64,000 nucleotides of DNA, taken from assembly GCA_051208045.1 (NCBI GenBank), contig JBPJFY010000009.1, positions 1 through 64,000 on the forward strand. Direction: 5' to 3'. Below, piece after piece: positions 47,502 to 56,646 of the stretch. Each line of letters begins with the position of its first letter. Positions within the stretch are counted from its first letter, which is position 1. A model generated the notes under the pieces. It was given only the letters and a program-made list of their open reading frames with translations, had not been told where the DNA came from and did not search any database. Source of the stretch: LZORAL124-50-18 sp051208045. Lineage in GTDB: Bacteria > Pseudomonadota > Gammaproteobacteria > Pseudomonadales > Oleiphilaceae. Made by a program: the position numbers and the translations under genes.

Positions 47502-48590
47502 TTATACGGGGCCCTGGGTTAATTTGCTTCTTAAACCGGGGTTCAGTGTGATTAAGGGGCGGTATTTACTTTGTTTCACCAGGGTGCCAAAGCGTTTTAA
47601 AGCAATTCCATAGCGGTTTGCAATGTCAATCACCTGGCGAACACTGTCTTCCCCAACGGTGATCAAGAGACCGCCGCTGGTTTGTGGGTCGCACAAAATG
47701 TGCTTTAACGTGTCCGGCATGGGGCCGACTTTGTTTCTGTAGCTGGCATAGTTACGATGGCAACCTCCAGGTATTGTGCCGAGCTGTTCGTATAATGTGG
47801 CTTCAGGAATGATCGGGATGCATTCCGGTTGGATCTCTGCGGCAAGGTGGCTTCCCTCACAGATTTCGCTCAAATGGCCGATGAGGCCGAATCCTGTCAC
47901 ATCCGTCATGGCGTGCACGCCAGCGATCTTTCCAAACTCGCTGCCCACGTGATTAAGCTGACCCATATACTTTTCAGCAAGCCCCTCATGGGCGAGTTTC
48001 AGTCTCTTTTGCTTCTGCGCCGTGGCGAGAATGCCGACACCCAACGGTTTGGTGAGAAAAAGCGCATCGCCTTCCTGTGCTCCGGTATTTTGTTTCAGGT
48101 TGGTGAGTGGAACAGTTCCGGTGACGGCGAGGCCAAAAATAGGTTCTGGGGCGTCGATACTGTGCCCGCCTGCCAGTGGGATACCTGCGGCCTGGCACAC
48201 GTGGCGACTTCCATCAACGACGTGTTGTGCAACTTCCGCTGGAAGCCTGTTGATTGGCCAGCCCAAAATGGCAATTGCCATGAGGGGGGTGCCGCCCATG
48301 GCATAGACATCGCTGATGGCGTTGACGGAAGCAATTCGGCCAAACTCGAAAGGGTTGTCTACAATTGGCATAAAAAAGTCTGTAGTACTGATAATTCCTA
48401 TGCCATTTCCAATATCGTACACGGCAGCATCGTCTTTCGTCTGGTTACCTACCAACAATTTGGCGTCATGCGGAATCTGCATGTTGGTTTGCAGAATTTT
48501 TTCCAGTTCGGAGGGTGCAATTTTGCACCCACAGCCTGCACCGTGGCTGTATTCCGTGAGTTTGATGTTATGGTCTGTGGTGTCTATCAT
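47502..48590 (-). CDS. selD: Selenide, water dikinase
   Basis: 362 residues. The glycine-rich N-terminus YSHGAGCGCKIAP (15-27) carries the active-site cysteine (not selenocysteine) and Lys. TTDFFMPIVDNPFEFGRIASVNAISDVYAMGG near 70-101 is the metal/ATP-binding part, and GFGLIGHLSEIC and LCDPQTSGGLL are also conserved. It makes selenophosphate from selenide and ATP. No selA, selB, selC or tRNA 2-selenouridine synthase gene is in this window, so which use of selenium applies here is open. Start ATG 48590. Confidence 0.93.
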   Translation of the reverse strand: MIDTTDHNIKLTEYSHGAGCGCKIAPSELEKILQTNMQIPHDAKLLVGNQTKDDAAVYDIGNGIGIISTTDFFMPIVDNPFEFGRIASVNAISDVYAMGGTPLMAIAILGWPINRLPAEVAQHVVDGSRHVCQAAGIPLAGGHSIDAPEPIFGLAVTGTVPLTNLKQNTGAQEGDALFLTKPLGVGILATAQKQKRLKLAHEGLAEKYMGQLNHVGSEFGKIAGVHAMTDVTGFGLIGHLSEICEGSHLAAEIQPECIPIIPEATLYEQLGTIPGGCHRNYASYRNKVGPMPDTLKHILCDPQTSGGLLITVGEDSVRQVIDIANRYGIALKRFGTLVKQSKYRPLITLNPGLRSKLTQGPV

Positions 48591-48675
48591 GGTTATGCCT
48601 TGAGTAAACCATCGTCATGTGACAGAAGGCAGTTTCTACGTCGTTGTGCTAAGGAACGGTTTTTTTCGGGTGAAT

Positions 48676-51600
48676 TTATTCCGGAACCGAGTCTATCAGG
48701 ATTTTTACCTCTTCTATGGACTGTGCCACCAATGATTCGGGTAGTTCGGGCGCTAATCTCAGACTGAGAATCCGGGCGAGTGCGTTGGATTCTGCCAAAG
48801 AAATCAAGCCTTTGGGTAGTGCCTCGCCAAACAACCACACGGCCGCCTGGTCTGCAGTCATCGGCTGATTGGCATCGGAGCGATCGGATAGAAAGCTGCA
48901 GGCAGCGGAGGATAGCAGTTCCATGATCGCCCCTTGGGGAGCACTTTGCTTCTCGATTCGCGGCATTGAAAACAAGTCAAAAGCGGCCGTCAGCTTCTCT
49001 TGCGCCAGGCGCAGCCATTTGCGTGGTTCCGGCGCTGCGGGCTCTTTAGGTGCGACAATTTGCGCGTCCTGCAGGGGAGAAGCTTCTCCCATGCGCTGCA
49101 GTTGTCGACGAGTACGTGTATCTATTGCCGCCAGCGGCATAGGCAGGTCAAGCTGGTCTAGATAGGCCTCGTCCGAGTCGGTGACCTGATCCAATATGAG
49201 AATCAGGCCGCCCTGTCGTGCCATCATCTGCTGCAGCCGCGCGCCAAAGTGGCTTTGCAGCGCTTGAATGCCCAGTCGAACCGTACGGTCTTCCTCGGTT
49301 TCATTTTGCAGCGGAGTGGTGGTTGAATCCAACTCGAAGCGCATGGCTGCCTGCGCTTCATCCGGCGGGTTGTCTGTCAAAGGGCCGATGCACGCATCCG
49401 TTGGAACCAGTGGCTCCGTTGGAGAGTCTGCCGGTAAAGTGCCACCTGACTGGTTCAACTCCTGAATAATCGCTGTGAGGGATTTTTTTGTGACGCCGAC
49501 CACATCTTCTGCACCGAGGGGGTCGACAACATTATCAAACAGGTGCTGTTTGTTGCCGACCAGATTCAATACCCGCTCTTCGTAGGATTCCCGGGCAACC
49601 ATCAAAACGATCTGCACATGCTTTCGCTGCCCGAGACGATGAACTCTGGCGTTGCGTTGCTCAAGGACTGCTGGATTCCAAGGGATGTCCAGATTAACGA
49701 GTACACTGGCATTCTGCAGGTTAAGACCAGACCCCCCTGCATCTGTAGAAATAAATACCCGGATGCTGTCGTCCTCGGCAAACCGATCCATCAGGTCTCC
49801 GCGTTTTGCGGTGGGTATTTGACCGTGTAGAGACACGTAACCAATCTTCATTTGGGTGAGCAATTTCTCCACCATAATCGTCATGCCCCGCCATTGGGAG
49901 AAAACAACCATTTTTTGACCGTTATCGATGCAGAGTTCCTGTACCAGGGTTTTTAACTCGTTCAGTTTCGGAGAACCTTCGGTTTCTTTGTCGACCAGCC
50001 CAGCCGCATCACAGGCCATCCGCGCACTTTGTAGGGCAGCCAGCATCTTGTTCCGCTCGGTGGGGGTCAGCGGGCGCGTTGCTGCAATGGCAGCATAGCG
50101 GCCAGCTGTACTCAAAGCACCATCATGCAACTCCTGCTGTCTCGAGGTCAGCGTGATATCCAGGCGGGTGGTGATTCGCCCAGGCAGCTGGTCACTGACG
50201 ATATCCCGGCTGCGTCTGAGCATGACGGGGCGGATCCTCTGGCGCAAATCGGAAAGATTGCGATAACCGAGTACTTTGCCTTTGTCATCGGTGATATGAT
50301 AGTCATTAAGATAGCGCCACAGTGGACCTAGCACATGCTGATCCACCACCTGCATTAGACTGTAGAGATCCTCAAGCCGGTTTTCCAGGGGAGTACCAGT
50401 GAGAACGAAGGCGTAGCGACTGTTGATGTTTTTGACAGTGGTTGCGATTTGGGTTCGCCAGTTCTTGATGCGTTGGGCCTCATCGAGGATGAGCAGATCC
50501 GGAGCCAGTTTCTTATTGATAACCGAGAGATCTTTCAACACCAGCTCATAGTTCATCACAAAAAATGTTTGCTCATACCCGTATTGCTGTTGCCGGCTCT
50601 CTGCATTGCCTTGGATTACTTGCACCCCATGGCCAGTGAATTTCTCAATTTCTCTCGCCCACTGGTGTTTTAATGAGGCAGGGCAAACGATTAACACCTT
50701 TCTGACCCCTGATTCTGTGATCAGCCATTGGGCGGCTGCGATCGCCTGAAGGGTTTTTCCGAGACCCATGTCATCAGCCAGTAAAGCCCGCCCGTTGCCA
50801 GCAAGGAAGGATACCCCTTCTACCTGATAGGCATAGAGCTGTGCCTTTAGTCCGGGCAAACGACCCTCCAGAAGCGCAATCCGCTGCCGCAAACGTTCCG
50901 CTTTCAGTTGGTGTGACTGTCGGGTGACCTGCTGCTGAACGGCTTGGTGAGCGTCCTCTCCGATGCTGAGGCCACTACTGCCTCTGACTGCGTCGCAGAG
51001 ACGGAAAAAATCATCGGGCAACTCTCGGGTAAATGCACCCTGAGCATCGAAATAGTGATCCAGCAGCGAAGCGAGTTCAGCAGAAAGATCCGGTGTCCGT
51101 CGGAGCCGAATGGCTCCGGGGTTTTCCCAGTCATGATAAACAAAAGGCAGAGGCGGAGTCACATTCTCCGGCTTGAGTTTGCGGTTCTTGCCCAGCTTGT
51201 GCAGTACAGCCTCAATATGCTTGCAGGTGCCAAGCTGATTGTTGGCGCGATCCGGGCAGGTACAGAAATTGATTTTTTCAGTGAGCGACCGAATGTGCAC
51301 ATCATAGGTGCGACGAAATCGTAAATCGGAATTGACCGAACTTGCTTTCCAACAACCAAACCAGGGATGTTTGTCTCCTTTTTCCACCTTGACTTCGGTT
51401 TGACCCCGTTTGGTGCGGTCTTTTATTGCTGTTTCCATGGCGGAAGCAAGACCGGAATCCTGCTCTTGATTCGCGAAACTGAGCAGGGCAGCGACAGCAT
51501 GTTGGCAAACGGACGCTGAGCGATGTTCGCACTCACACAGGGCATGCAATGCTCCGCTTTCATCATGAAACAGCTCCACCTGGTAGGGATCGTCCGGCCT

Positions 51601-51783
51601 TGATTGCCCTTCCACCACCGCGTACAGAGTGTTCGCCTGAGCATAACACTCGATCACCCGGTTTTCCCGAAAATACAGAATTCCCTGGCGATAAGCGCTT
51701 TCCGAAGTCATTTGCAATAATGCATCTGAGTCATACAGGAATGATTCATTGAAAGGCGAATTCATCTGGTTGGTACCCATCAT
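48676..51783 (-). CDS. SNF2-family DNA-dependent ATPase with two SWIM zinc fingers
   Basis: 1035 residues. Two SWIM-type zinc clusters are near the N-terminus: CECEHRSASVCQH (about 88-100) and CTCPDRANNQLGTCKH (about 178-193). The SNF2 motor follows: LLADDMGLGKTLQAIAAAQW (about 335-354), LLILDEAQRIKNW, VLTGTPLENRLEDL, and in the second lobe VVFSQWRGM, FISTDAGGSGLNLQNA and DIPWNPAVLEQRNARVHRLGQ. A C-terminal region of about 250 residues has a phospholipase-D-unlike helical content with no named domain. It is probably a chromatin- or transcription-related dsDNA translocase of the RapA/HepA superfamily. Several start codons are available within the first seven residues. Confidence 0.88.
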   Translation of the reverse strand: MMGTNQMNSPFNESFLYDSDALLQMTSESAYRQGILYFRENRVIECYAQANTLYAVVEGQSRPDDPYQVELFHDESGALHALCECEHRSASVCQHAVAALLSFANQEQDSGLASAMETAIKDRTKRGQTEVKVEKGDKHPWFGCWKASSVNSDLRFRRTYDVHIRSLTEKINFCTCPDRANNQLGTCKHIEAVLHKLGKNRKLKPENVTPPLPFVYHDWENPGAIRLRRTPDLSAELASLLDHYFDAQGAFTRELPDDFFRLCDAVRGSSGLSIGEDAHQAVQQQVTRQSHQLKAERLRQRIALLEGRLPGLKAQLYAYQVEGVSFLAGNGRALLADDMGLGKTLQAIAAAQWLITESGVRKVLIVCPASLKHQWAREIEKFTGHGVQVIQGNAESRQQQYGYEQTFFVMNYELVLKDLSVINKKLAPDLLILDEAQRIKNWRTQIATTVKNINSRYAFVLTGTPLENRLEDLYSLMQVVDQHVLGPLWRYLNDYHITDDKGKVLGYRNLSDLRQRIRPVMLRRSRDIVSDQLPGRITTRLDITLTSRQQELHDGALSTAGRYAAIAATRPLTPTERNKMLAALQSARMACDAAGLVDKETEGSPKLNELKTLVQELCIDNGQKMVVFSQWRGMTIMVEKLLTQMKIGYVSLHGQIPTAKRGDLMDRFAEDDSIRVFISTDAGGSGLNLQNASVLVNLDIPWNPAVLEQRNARVHRLGQRKHVQIVLMVARESYEERVLNLVGNKQHLFDNVVDPLGAEDVVGVTKKSLTAIIQELNQSGGTLPADSPTEPLVPTDACIGPLTDNPPDEAQAAMRFELDSTTTPLQNETEEDRTVRLGIQALQSHFGARLQQMMARQGGLILILDQVTDSDEAYLDQLDLPMPLAAIDTRTRRQLQRMGEASPLQDAQIVAPKEPAAPEPRKWLRLAQEKLTAAFDLFSMPRIEKQSAPQGAIMELLSSAACSFLSDRSDANQPMTADQAAVWLFGEALPKGLISLAESNALARILSLRLAPELPESLVAQSIEEVKILIDSVPE

Positions 51784-52059
51784 TTGATTACGAAAATGCA
51801 GGCCAGTGATTATAAAGCGCGCTAAGGTCTTTTCAAGACAGAAAAAAATCGCAATAGAGTGACGGAAATTATCGGCCGAAACATAAATAGTCGAATAGAC
51901 GGTAGATAAAGCGATCGATAGACGGCATGATTTTCGTCATTAGGACGACTACATCCTCACTGGAAGCGAAGAAATCAGCCAGTGGTCCTATTTCCTGATA
52001 TCTCCGCCGGAGCCCATCAAGGCCAAATGCACTTCGGCAGGGTAATGGGCGAGAAATAA
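51784..52059. other. Non-coding accessory region
   Basis: No credible gene. It contains the first copy of a 40-base direct repeat (52015-52054). The rest, including a short minus-strand open frame, has no ribosome-binding site or recognisable product. Confidence 0.4.
52015..52054. repeat. 40-bp direct repeat, copy 1
   Basis: An exact 40-base match to 53206-53245. Copy 2 encodes the last 12 codons and stop of the DUF6316 protein on the minus strand; this copy is in no recognisable gene. The repeats lie on either side of the parDE pair and the transposase remnant. Confidence 0.9.
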
Positions 52060-52440
52060 AAAGGACATCCACATTTTAAACAGGCACAAGCACTCGACAC
52101 CCTGCCCGAAGCCCCGCTGATGCCCTTTGATGGCAGCAGCCACACCGACCTGCACACCGCGCTCCCATTTACCCGCGAAGATTACTTTCAGCTCGTCGAC
52201 GCCACCGGGCGCGCAATCCGGGCCGACAAAAAAGGCGCGATTTCTGAGGAACTGCCGGGAATCGTTGCCCGGCTGGGCATCAATCCCGATCAATGGATCG
52301 AACACATTCAATGCTTTGGCCGGTCGTATGGCAGTTGCGTAGGAAATGTGCAAGCCATTGCCGCGCACGCCAGCAAAACCGGCAAACGCTGGTGCAAAGG
52401 GCTGTCGCACTCGATGAGTTGTTATCGGCAGGCGAGTTGA
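52060..52440 (+). pseudogene. C-terminal remnant of a REP-associated-type transposase
   Basis: An open frame without its own start encodes about 126 residues: KQAQALDTLPEAPLMPFDG, then LPFTREDYFQLVDATGRAIR, ADKKGAISEELPGIVARLGI and NPDQWIEHIQCFGRSYG. This matches the C-terminal part of the large Y1/REP-associated transposases, in which a Asp-Tyr-x-x-Leu-Val-Asp-x-Thr-Gly-Arg block is followed by a Leu-Pro-rich helix. The catalytic N-terminal HUH domain is absent, so it is inactive. A second, more decayed copy of part of it lies at 53121-53208. Confidence 0.7.
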
Positions 52441-52489
52441 GGCGAGTTTGGTAAAAAGCTTTCGACTACTTTAATGGGTAAACTGCGCA

Positions 52490-52510
52490 TATAATACTAC
52501 CAAGTAGTAT
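52490..52510 (+). promoter_or_regulatory. parDE promoter and probable autoregulatory operator
   Basis: A TATAAT -10 box at 52490-52495 overlaps a perfect dyad, ATACTAC (52494-52500) and GTAGTAT (52504-52510) around CAA. It lies 22 bases before the antitoxin start, where ParD-type antitoxins bind to repress their own operon. No strong -35 box is visible. Confidence 0.65.
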
Positions 52511-52531
52511 GATCGTTCTGGCTATGGGGGC

Positions 52532-52807
52532 ATGAAAATGGCAATGGTAAAAAAAAGTATTACGGTCACAGATCAGCAGGCCGGCTGGATCAAGTCGCAG
52601 ATAGAAACCGGACATTTTGGCAATGAGAGTGAAGTGATTCGAGAGCTGATCAGAGAGCGGCAGATTAGAGAGCAGGAGTCAGAATCGGAGATTGCGGAGA
52701 TCAGAGCCAAACTGATCGATGCCGAACAGAGTGGCTTTACGGATCAAAGCCCGGAAGATATTTTGAAAGAAATCAAAAATGGACTGGGGCGTAATGGGGC
52801 AATATAG
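52532..52807 (+). CDS. parD: ParD-type antitoxin
   Basis: 91 residues (ATG 52532; 52538 and 52544 are also possible and better spaced from the GGGGG site). The ribbon-helix-helix DNA-binding part KSITVTDQQAGWIKSQIETG is followed by FGNESEVIRELIRERQIRE, the standard ParD dimer core; the C-terminal half is the acidic toxin-binding tail. It neutralises the ParE toxin encoded next and represses the operon. Its end overlaps the toxin gene by 14 bases. Confidence 0.9.
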   Translation: MKMAMVKKSITVTDQQAGWIKSQIETGHFGNESEVIRELIRERQIREQESESEIAEIRAKLIDAEQSGFTDQSPEDILKEIKNGLGRNGAI

Positions 52808-53081
52808 GCTCAGCAATGAAGCAAAGATGGATCTGGCGAGAATTTATTGGAGGGGGCGTGAAGAATATACTGAAGAGCGGGCTGACAGGTATTACCAAGC
52901 CTTTTTCAAGCGCTTTCAAGAAATCGCCGACGCTCCTTTTAAGTATCAAGCGATTGACCATATAAAGGAAGGCTATCGGCGTAGTGTTTGTGGCGTTGAT
53001 AGCATTTACTACCGTGCGATTGGCGGCGGTGTCGAAATAATGAGAATACTCGGTAGACAGGACGTAGGAGAAAACCTCTAA
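52794..53081 (+). CDS. parE: ParE-type toxin
   Basis: 95 residues from ATG 52794. RelE/ParE fold: YRLSNEAKMDLARIYWRGRE near 4-23, the YYQAFFKRFQEIAD helix, and VCGVDSIYYRAIGGGVEIMRILGRQD at the C-terminal end, as in ParE toxins that poison DNA gyrase. It overlaps the antitoxin gene, the normal operon layout. The pair is flanked by repeated fragments of a transposase remnant, fitting movement as an accessory module. Confidence 0.9.
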   Translation: MGQYRLSNEAKMDLARIYWRGREEYTEERADRYYQAFFKRFQEIADAPFKYQAIDHIKEGYRRSVCGVDSIYYRAIGGGVEIMRILGRQDVGENL

Positions 53082-53120
53082 CCAGCACCTGTCTTGTTCA
53101 ACTGTCCGGGAGCGTCGACT

Positions 53121-53208
53121 GGCTGAGCATCAACCCGGACCAATGGATCGAACACAGTCAGTGCTTTGGCCGGTCGTAGGGCAGTGGCGTAGGGAATGTG
53201 CAAGCCAT
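53121..53208. repeat. Second copy of transposase fragment (88 bp, about 90% identical to 52271-52358)
   Basis: Base-by-base comparison with 52271-52358 shows 9 differences in 88 positions and no gaps. The copy has an in-frame TAG where the first has a tyrosine codon, so it is not coding. It runs into the 40-base repeat at 53206. Confidence 0.9.
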
Positions 53209-53245
53209 CAAGGCCAAATGCACTTCGGCAGGGTAATGGGCGAGA
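53206..53245. repeat. 40-bp direct repeat, copy 2
   Basis: Identical to 52015-52054. On the minus strand it forms the last codons (SPITLPKCIWP and stop) of the DUF6316 gene, which suggests the gene end was created or copied by recombination at this repeat. Confidence 0.9.
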
Positions 53246-53879
53246 TGTCAATCGTCAGTATTTTCTGGATCGACACACCACGCGGGCCGCGCACTTCAAT
53301 TTCGACACGCACGGGCGAGTCGGCAGCGTAATCAAAGTACTCGTTTTTGCGTAGTTTCAGTACGCCGGTCTGTACTTCAAACCGGGCATCCTTGACCAGA
53401 AACTCCACGGGGGTACCTGCGGGTTGAACATGCAGCTCGCCAATGGTGGCACCTAATCGATACTCTTCGACCGGCTGCTTGCGAAACGAGACTTTGATTT
53501 TCGGTTTTGGACGTTGAGGGGCTGCCTGCTTTATTGCCGGTTTTTTTTGAGGCGGTGATACCGGGGCTGAACGCTTCTGCGCGCGCTGTTTGCGCGGTTG
53601 TGTGGTTTGAGCGCGGCCTGATTTCACCTTCTTCGGTTTTTTTTCCACCGGCAACGGCGTGGTGGTTGGCGTAGCCTCGACGCTTTGCACCTTTTTTGCG
53701 GCGGGCTTTCTCAGTTGTTGCGCGACCAGAAAGCGCGAAAGCATGAGCTTTGCGGTCTGCAAATCGGCGAACGGCCCTTGGTCTTGCCCCTCTCGACATT
53801 GGAAGTAGTAGCTGTGGTTCACTCGAATAAAGCGCTCCGAGCGAAAATAGAGCTTGTTGTCAGAAGATCCGTTTCTCAT
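53208..53879 (-). CDS. DUF6316-like protein with a C-terminal cadherin-like region, probably truncated
   Basis: 223 residues. Residues about 12-52 (LYFRSERFIRVNHSYYFQCREG, then GPFADLQTAKLMLSRF) match the DUF6316 pattern. Residues about 55-130 are a basic Lys/Pro/Gln-rich linker. Residues about 138-205 (EYRLGATIGELHVQPAG, FLVKDARFEVQTGVLKLRK, EYFDYAADSPVRVEIEVR) look like one cadherin repeat. There is no signal peptide. The last 12 codons lie inside the 40-base direct repeat, so the original protein may have been longer. The upstream start is weakly supported; the role is unknown. Confidence 0.65.
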   Translation of the reverse strand: MRNGSSDNKLYFRSERFIRVNHSYYFQCREGQDQGPFADLQTAKLMLSRFLVAQQLRKPAAKKVQSVEATPTTTPLPVEKKPKKVKSGRAQTTQPRKQRAQKRSAPVSPPQKKPAIKQAAPQRPKPKIKVSFRKQPVEEYRLGATIGELHVQPAGTPVEFLVKDARFEVQTGVLKLRKNEYFDYAADSPVRVEIEVRGPRGVSIQKILTIDISPITLPKCIWP

Positions 53880-54142
53880 CGTTGTCCATCACTTGCTTGG
53901 TGACCTGATCGCTCACCTCGTTATTTTTTCTTTCACGAAATTATAGCGAGGAACGCCGCCGGGTGTTTTGAGACGGCTCACACCTTTGAACAAAGGATGA
54001 TCAGGAAAAGGGGGAATGGGGCATTTTTCTGACTATTTCCAGGTGAGAAGAGAACTGATATCTGGGCGGTGTGAGTTGGTTTCCCATCGCCGCCCTGTTT
54101 TCTCGTGTATATCGTACAAATCAAAATACTTGGGCTGATCTG

Positions 54143-55423
54143 TCAACTCGTGTTTTGTATTGGCCTGTAGACGCAACAATGGGCTTTCCCTTGTTGTTTC
54201 ACCGCGTAAAGAGCTTCGTCAGCTTTTGATATGACAGTTTCCAACATAGTATCCGCTGGATCAATAAGTGCGATGCCAATGCTCGCAGTGACCTTAAGTG
54301 GTTCGTTCAGGTCTGTAGAAGGCTGCATGACAGTAACAGCCAGGTTTCTGGCCATTTTTTCGAGGGCTTCTATGTCGGTCTCTTCGGTCAAGACAAGAAA
54401 CTCGTCGCCGCCGTATCGACAAATCAGGTCACCCCGCCTGGAGTGTGCACGCAATCTCTGGGCTACGGACTTCAGTACCTGATCACCTGCCAGATGCCCG
54501 TAGGAATCATTGATGTCTTTGAAGTTGTCCAGGTCGATACACATTAGGGCTCCCTTATGAACTTCCTTGCGGCGATTGCGTTGCAGCTTCGCGAAAGCGC
54601 GTTTTAGGTAATGTCGGTTGTAGACTCCTGTAAGCGGATCAAGATGTGCCAGAGCTTTCAATTTTGTTTCAAACTTTACACGGGCTGTGATGTCCTCTAT
54701 CACCATCACGCTGACGGTATCATCCCGGGCATTGCCGACATAGCTGAGCGTGTATTCCACACAGGTGAGCTTATCGTTCTTGCTTCGAATAACTCCCCGG
54801 CCCACTCTGCGTTTTGTTCGCCCCAGCCCGGTGAATGATGCGGGGCTTGAGCCCTCCTCCAGTGGTGAATCTATTGCAAAGTCACTCAAGTGACTTCCGA
54901 TCAGTTGGCGCTCATCGCACTCAAACAATTCGCAGGCAAATCGATTGGCAAAATTGATTCTGCCTTGTCGATTGATTCCGATGATGGCTTCACCCGCGTT
55001 ATCCAACATCAGCTCGTACTTTTGGTAAAGATTGCCTAACGGGTAACTTCTTCGTTTACGCTTGGGTTTCTCTGAGAGGGGGGATAGTAATGATCCCATG
55101 AGTTGATGAAATCCTGTTTCGCACCAAGGAAACGTCTCACCTGCCCTGAGTTCACTACCCTCGGACGTTGCCTCTGGCAATATAAAAATCTGCATTGCGG
55201 GAAAATGAAGTTTGGCGCATTCAATCAGTTGGTAGATCCTTGTATTAAGCTGGATGTCTCGGATTATCAGGGCATCCAATGCCGTTTTAGGATGTGAGAA
55301 TAGTGCGTAGTATGCGTCTTCAACGAAAGGCAGATGGGTAATCTCGACGGCATTGTCGGAATTCATGACAACGCCGCTGAAGAACCGCATGTCCTCGTCG
55401 GTGCCAAGAAAACCTAATTTCAT
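54143..55423 (-). CDS. Diguanylate cyclase with receiver-like and PAS domains
   Basis: 426 residues from ATG 55423, preceded by AGGAGG. Residues 1-110 have the outline of a receiver domain (LGFLGTDEDM; DALIIRDIQL; IFILPEATSEG) but without the usual phosphorylation pocket. Residues about 130-245 are PAS (LMLDNAGEAIIGINRQGRINFANRFACELF, DITARVKFETKLKAL). The GGDEF domain (about 258-420) has DPLTGVYNRHYLKRAF, CIDLDNFKDINDSYGHLAGD, I-site RRGD and an intact YGGDEF, so it should make c-di-GMP. Single gene on the minus strand. Confidence 0.88.
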   Translation of the reverse strand: MKLGFLGTDEDMRFFSGVVMNSDNAVEITHLPFVEDAYYALFSHPKTALDALIIRDIQLNTRIYQLIECAKLHFPAMQIFILPEATSEGSELRAGETFPWCETGFHQLMGSLLSPLSEKPKRKRRSYPLGNLYQKYELMLDNAGEAIIGINRQGRINFANRFACELFECDERQLIGSHLSDFAIDSPLEEGSSPASFTGLGRTKRRVGRGVIRSKNDKLTCVEYTLSYVGNARDDTVSVMVIEDITARVKFETKLKALAHLDPLTGVYNRHYLKRAFAKLQRNRRKEVHKGALMCIDLDNFKDINDSYGHLAGDQVLKSVAQRLRAHSRRGDLICRYGGDEFLVLTEETDIEALEKMARNLAVTVMQPSTDLNEPLKVTASIGIALIDPADTMLETVISKADEALYAVKQQGKAHCCVYRPIQNTS

Positions 55424-55611
55424 TTTTCCTCCTATGATGATCGTCATTACTCGCTGTTGATGTCAGTGCGCTGGACGCAATTAACTGTGCCTGCTTGAGC
55501 TGAGAAGGCAGTTTTCAGTGCCTTCCTGTTGCATTGGGTCCTTTCAGAGCAATAGGTATGGGTGGGTAAAAAATGTTTCAAGGGAAGGGGGCGATTATTT
55601 TGAAGGAGGGG

Positions 55612-56556
55612 TTAAAACCAAAAATATCGGCTGATTCTTCGGGGCGGAACGGCAGGGTGAGTAAGCCAGGGCGACTGAATTTGACCGGGGACTGTTAAGC
55701 GCTCCCAAGTGGGCTGCACAGCGATTGACGTGAGTTGTTGGATTCTTTCCTGAGTGGTTGGGTGTGTGCGAAGTAACGCGTTGTCACTGGAGGCACGATA
55801 GAATCGCTCCCAATAACTGTTTTGCCGCTCCAGCTTAGCGAGTGCGCGAATGAGTGGGTCTGGTTGCCCCATCAATTCAGCGGCGGAAAGGTCTGCAAGA
55901 AATTCTCGCTTGCGAGATACCGCCAGCTGAATCAACGCGCTCCAAATTGGTGCTGACAAAACGATGAGCAACGGGGTCCACTGTATCAGTACCCCGCCAA
56001 GCAGGATCAAAGGAAGTGACAGGACAACCAGTGTCATGGCAGTCATAGACAACAAGCGCGCCATTTGCCCCATTAAATCAGCTGTTGCCATGATGAACAT
56101 GTCATTGTGTCGGATGTGGCTGATTTCGTGAGCGAGCACCCCCACGATCTCTTCGAACGTCAGCCTTCGTAATAGTCCGTCACTTAACGCGATGGAGGCG
56201 CTCCCCTGCAAGCCCATGGCAAAGGCATTCATAGTGCCAGTCGGCAGATAATGCAAACTGGGCGGTTCTTCCAGCCCAGCCCGCTGCGACAGCACGTGCA
56301 ATGCATGGTGAAGCTCGGGTGCGTCGGTGGCGGTGATTGGTGTCGCGCGATAGGCTCGCAGTATCACTGGAGGAGAAAAGGCCGGATTGAAAAGCATCAA
56401 TAGGATGACAAATAATCCGGCGAACACACCCAAACCATCACCGATGACCCAGCGACCAGTGAGCCAGACAAAGCCAGCCATCAAGACAAGCAGCACCAAG
56501 GTCTGCACCCGGTTCATACAGTTTAATCTTTTCAGCTTCCGGGAATTCAGTCTCAT
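55612..56556 (-). CDS. HtpX-like M48 zinc metalloprotease
   Basis: 314 residues. Two N-terminal membrane helices, then LHYLPTGTMNAFAMGL near 104-119, the zinc motif LAHEISHIRHND (HExxH) near 147-158, further membrane segments, and REFLADLSAAELMG near 215-228 with the third zinc ligand Glu. It is an inner-membrane protease like HtpX, expected to degrade damaged membrane proteins with FtsH. An in-frame ATG 56517 (MNRVQTL) is an alternative start that would give the more usual N-terminus. Confidence 0.85.
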   Translation of the reverse strand: MRLNSRKLKRLNCMNRVQTLVLLVLMAGFVWLTGRWVIGDGLGVFAGLFVILLMLFNPAFSPPVILRAYRATPITATDAPELHHALHVLSQRAGLEEPPSLHYLPTGTMNAFAMGLQGSASIALSDGLLRRLTFEEIVGVLAHEISHIRHNDMFIMATADLMGQMARLLSMTAMTLVVLSLPLILLGGVLIQWTPLLIVLSAPIWSALIQLAVSRKREFLADLSAAELMGQPDPLIRALAKLERQNSYWERFYRASSDNALLRTHPTTQERIQQLTSIAVQPTWERLTVPGQIQSPWLTHPAVPPRRISRYFWF

Positions 56557-56646
56557 GCTTTAAACTATCAGGGTAGCTACTGAAAAAATCAATGTGGATC
56601 TGGCTTTTATATTCCTAAAAGATGCTTGTGGGAGACAGCCCCTGAA

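Noticed and set aside
53257..53879. Type VI or SPOR-like assignment for the Lys/Pro-rich protein
   Set aside because: No SPOR repeat or secretion motif; the N-terminal pattern fits DUF6316 and the end fits a cadherin unit.
55506..55530. GAAGGCA/TGCCTTC inverted repeat between the HtpX-like and diguanylate cyclase genes
   Set aside because: No T-run follows on the relevant strand, so it was not called a terminator.
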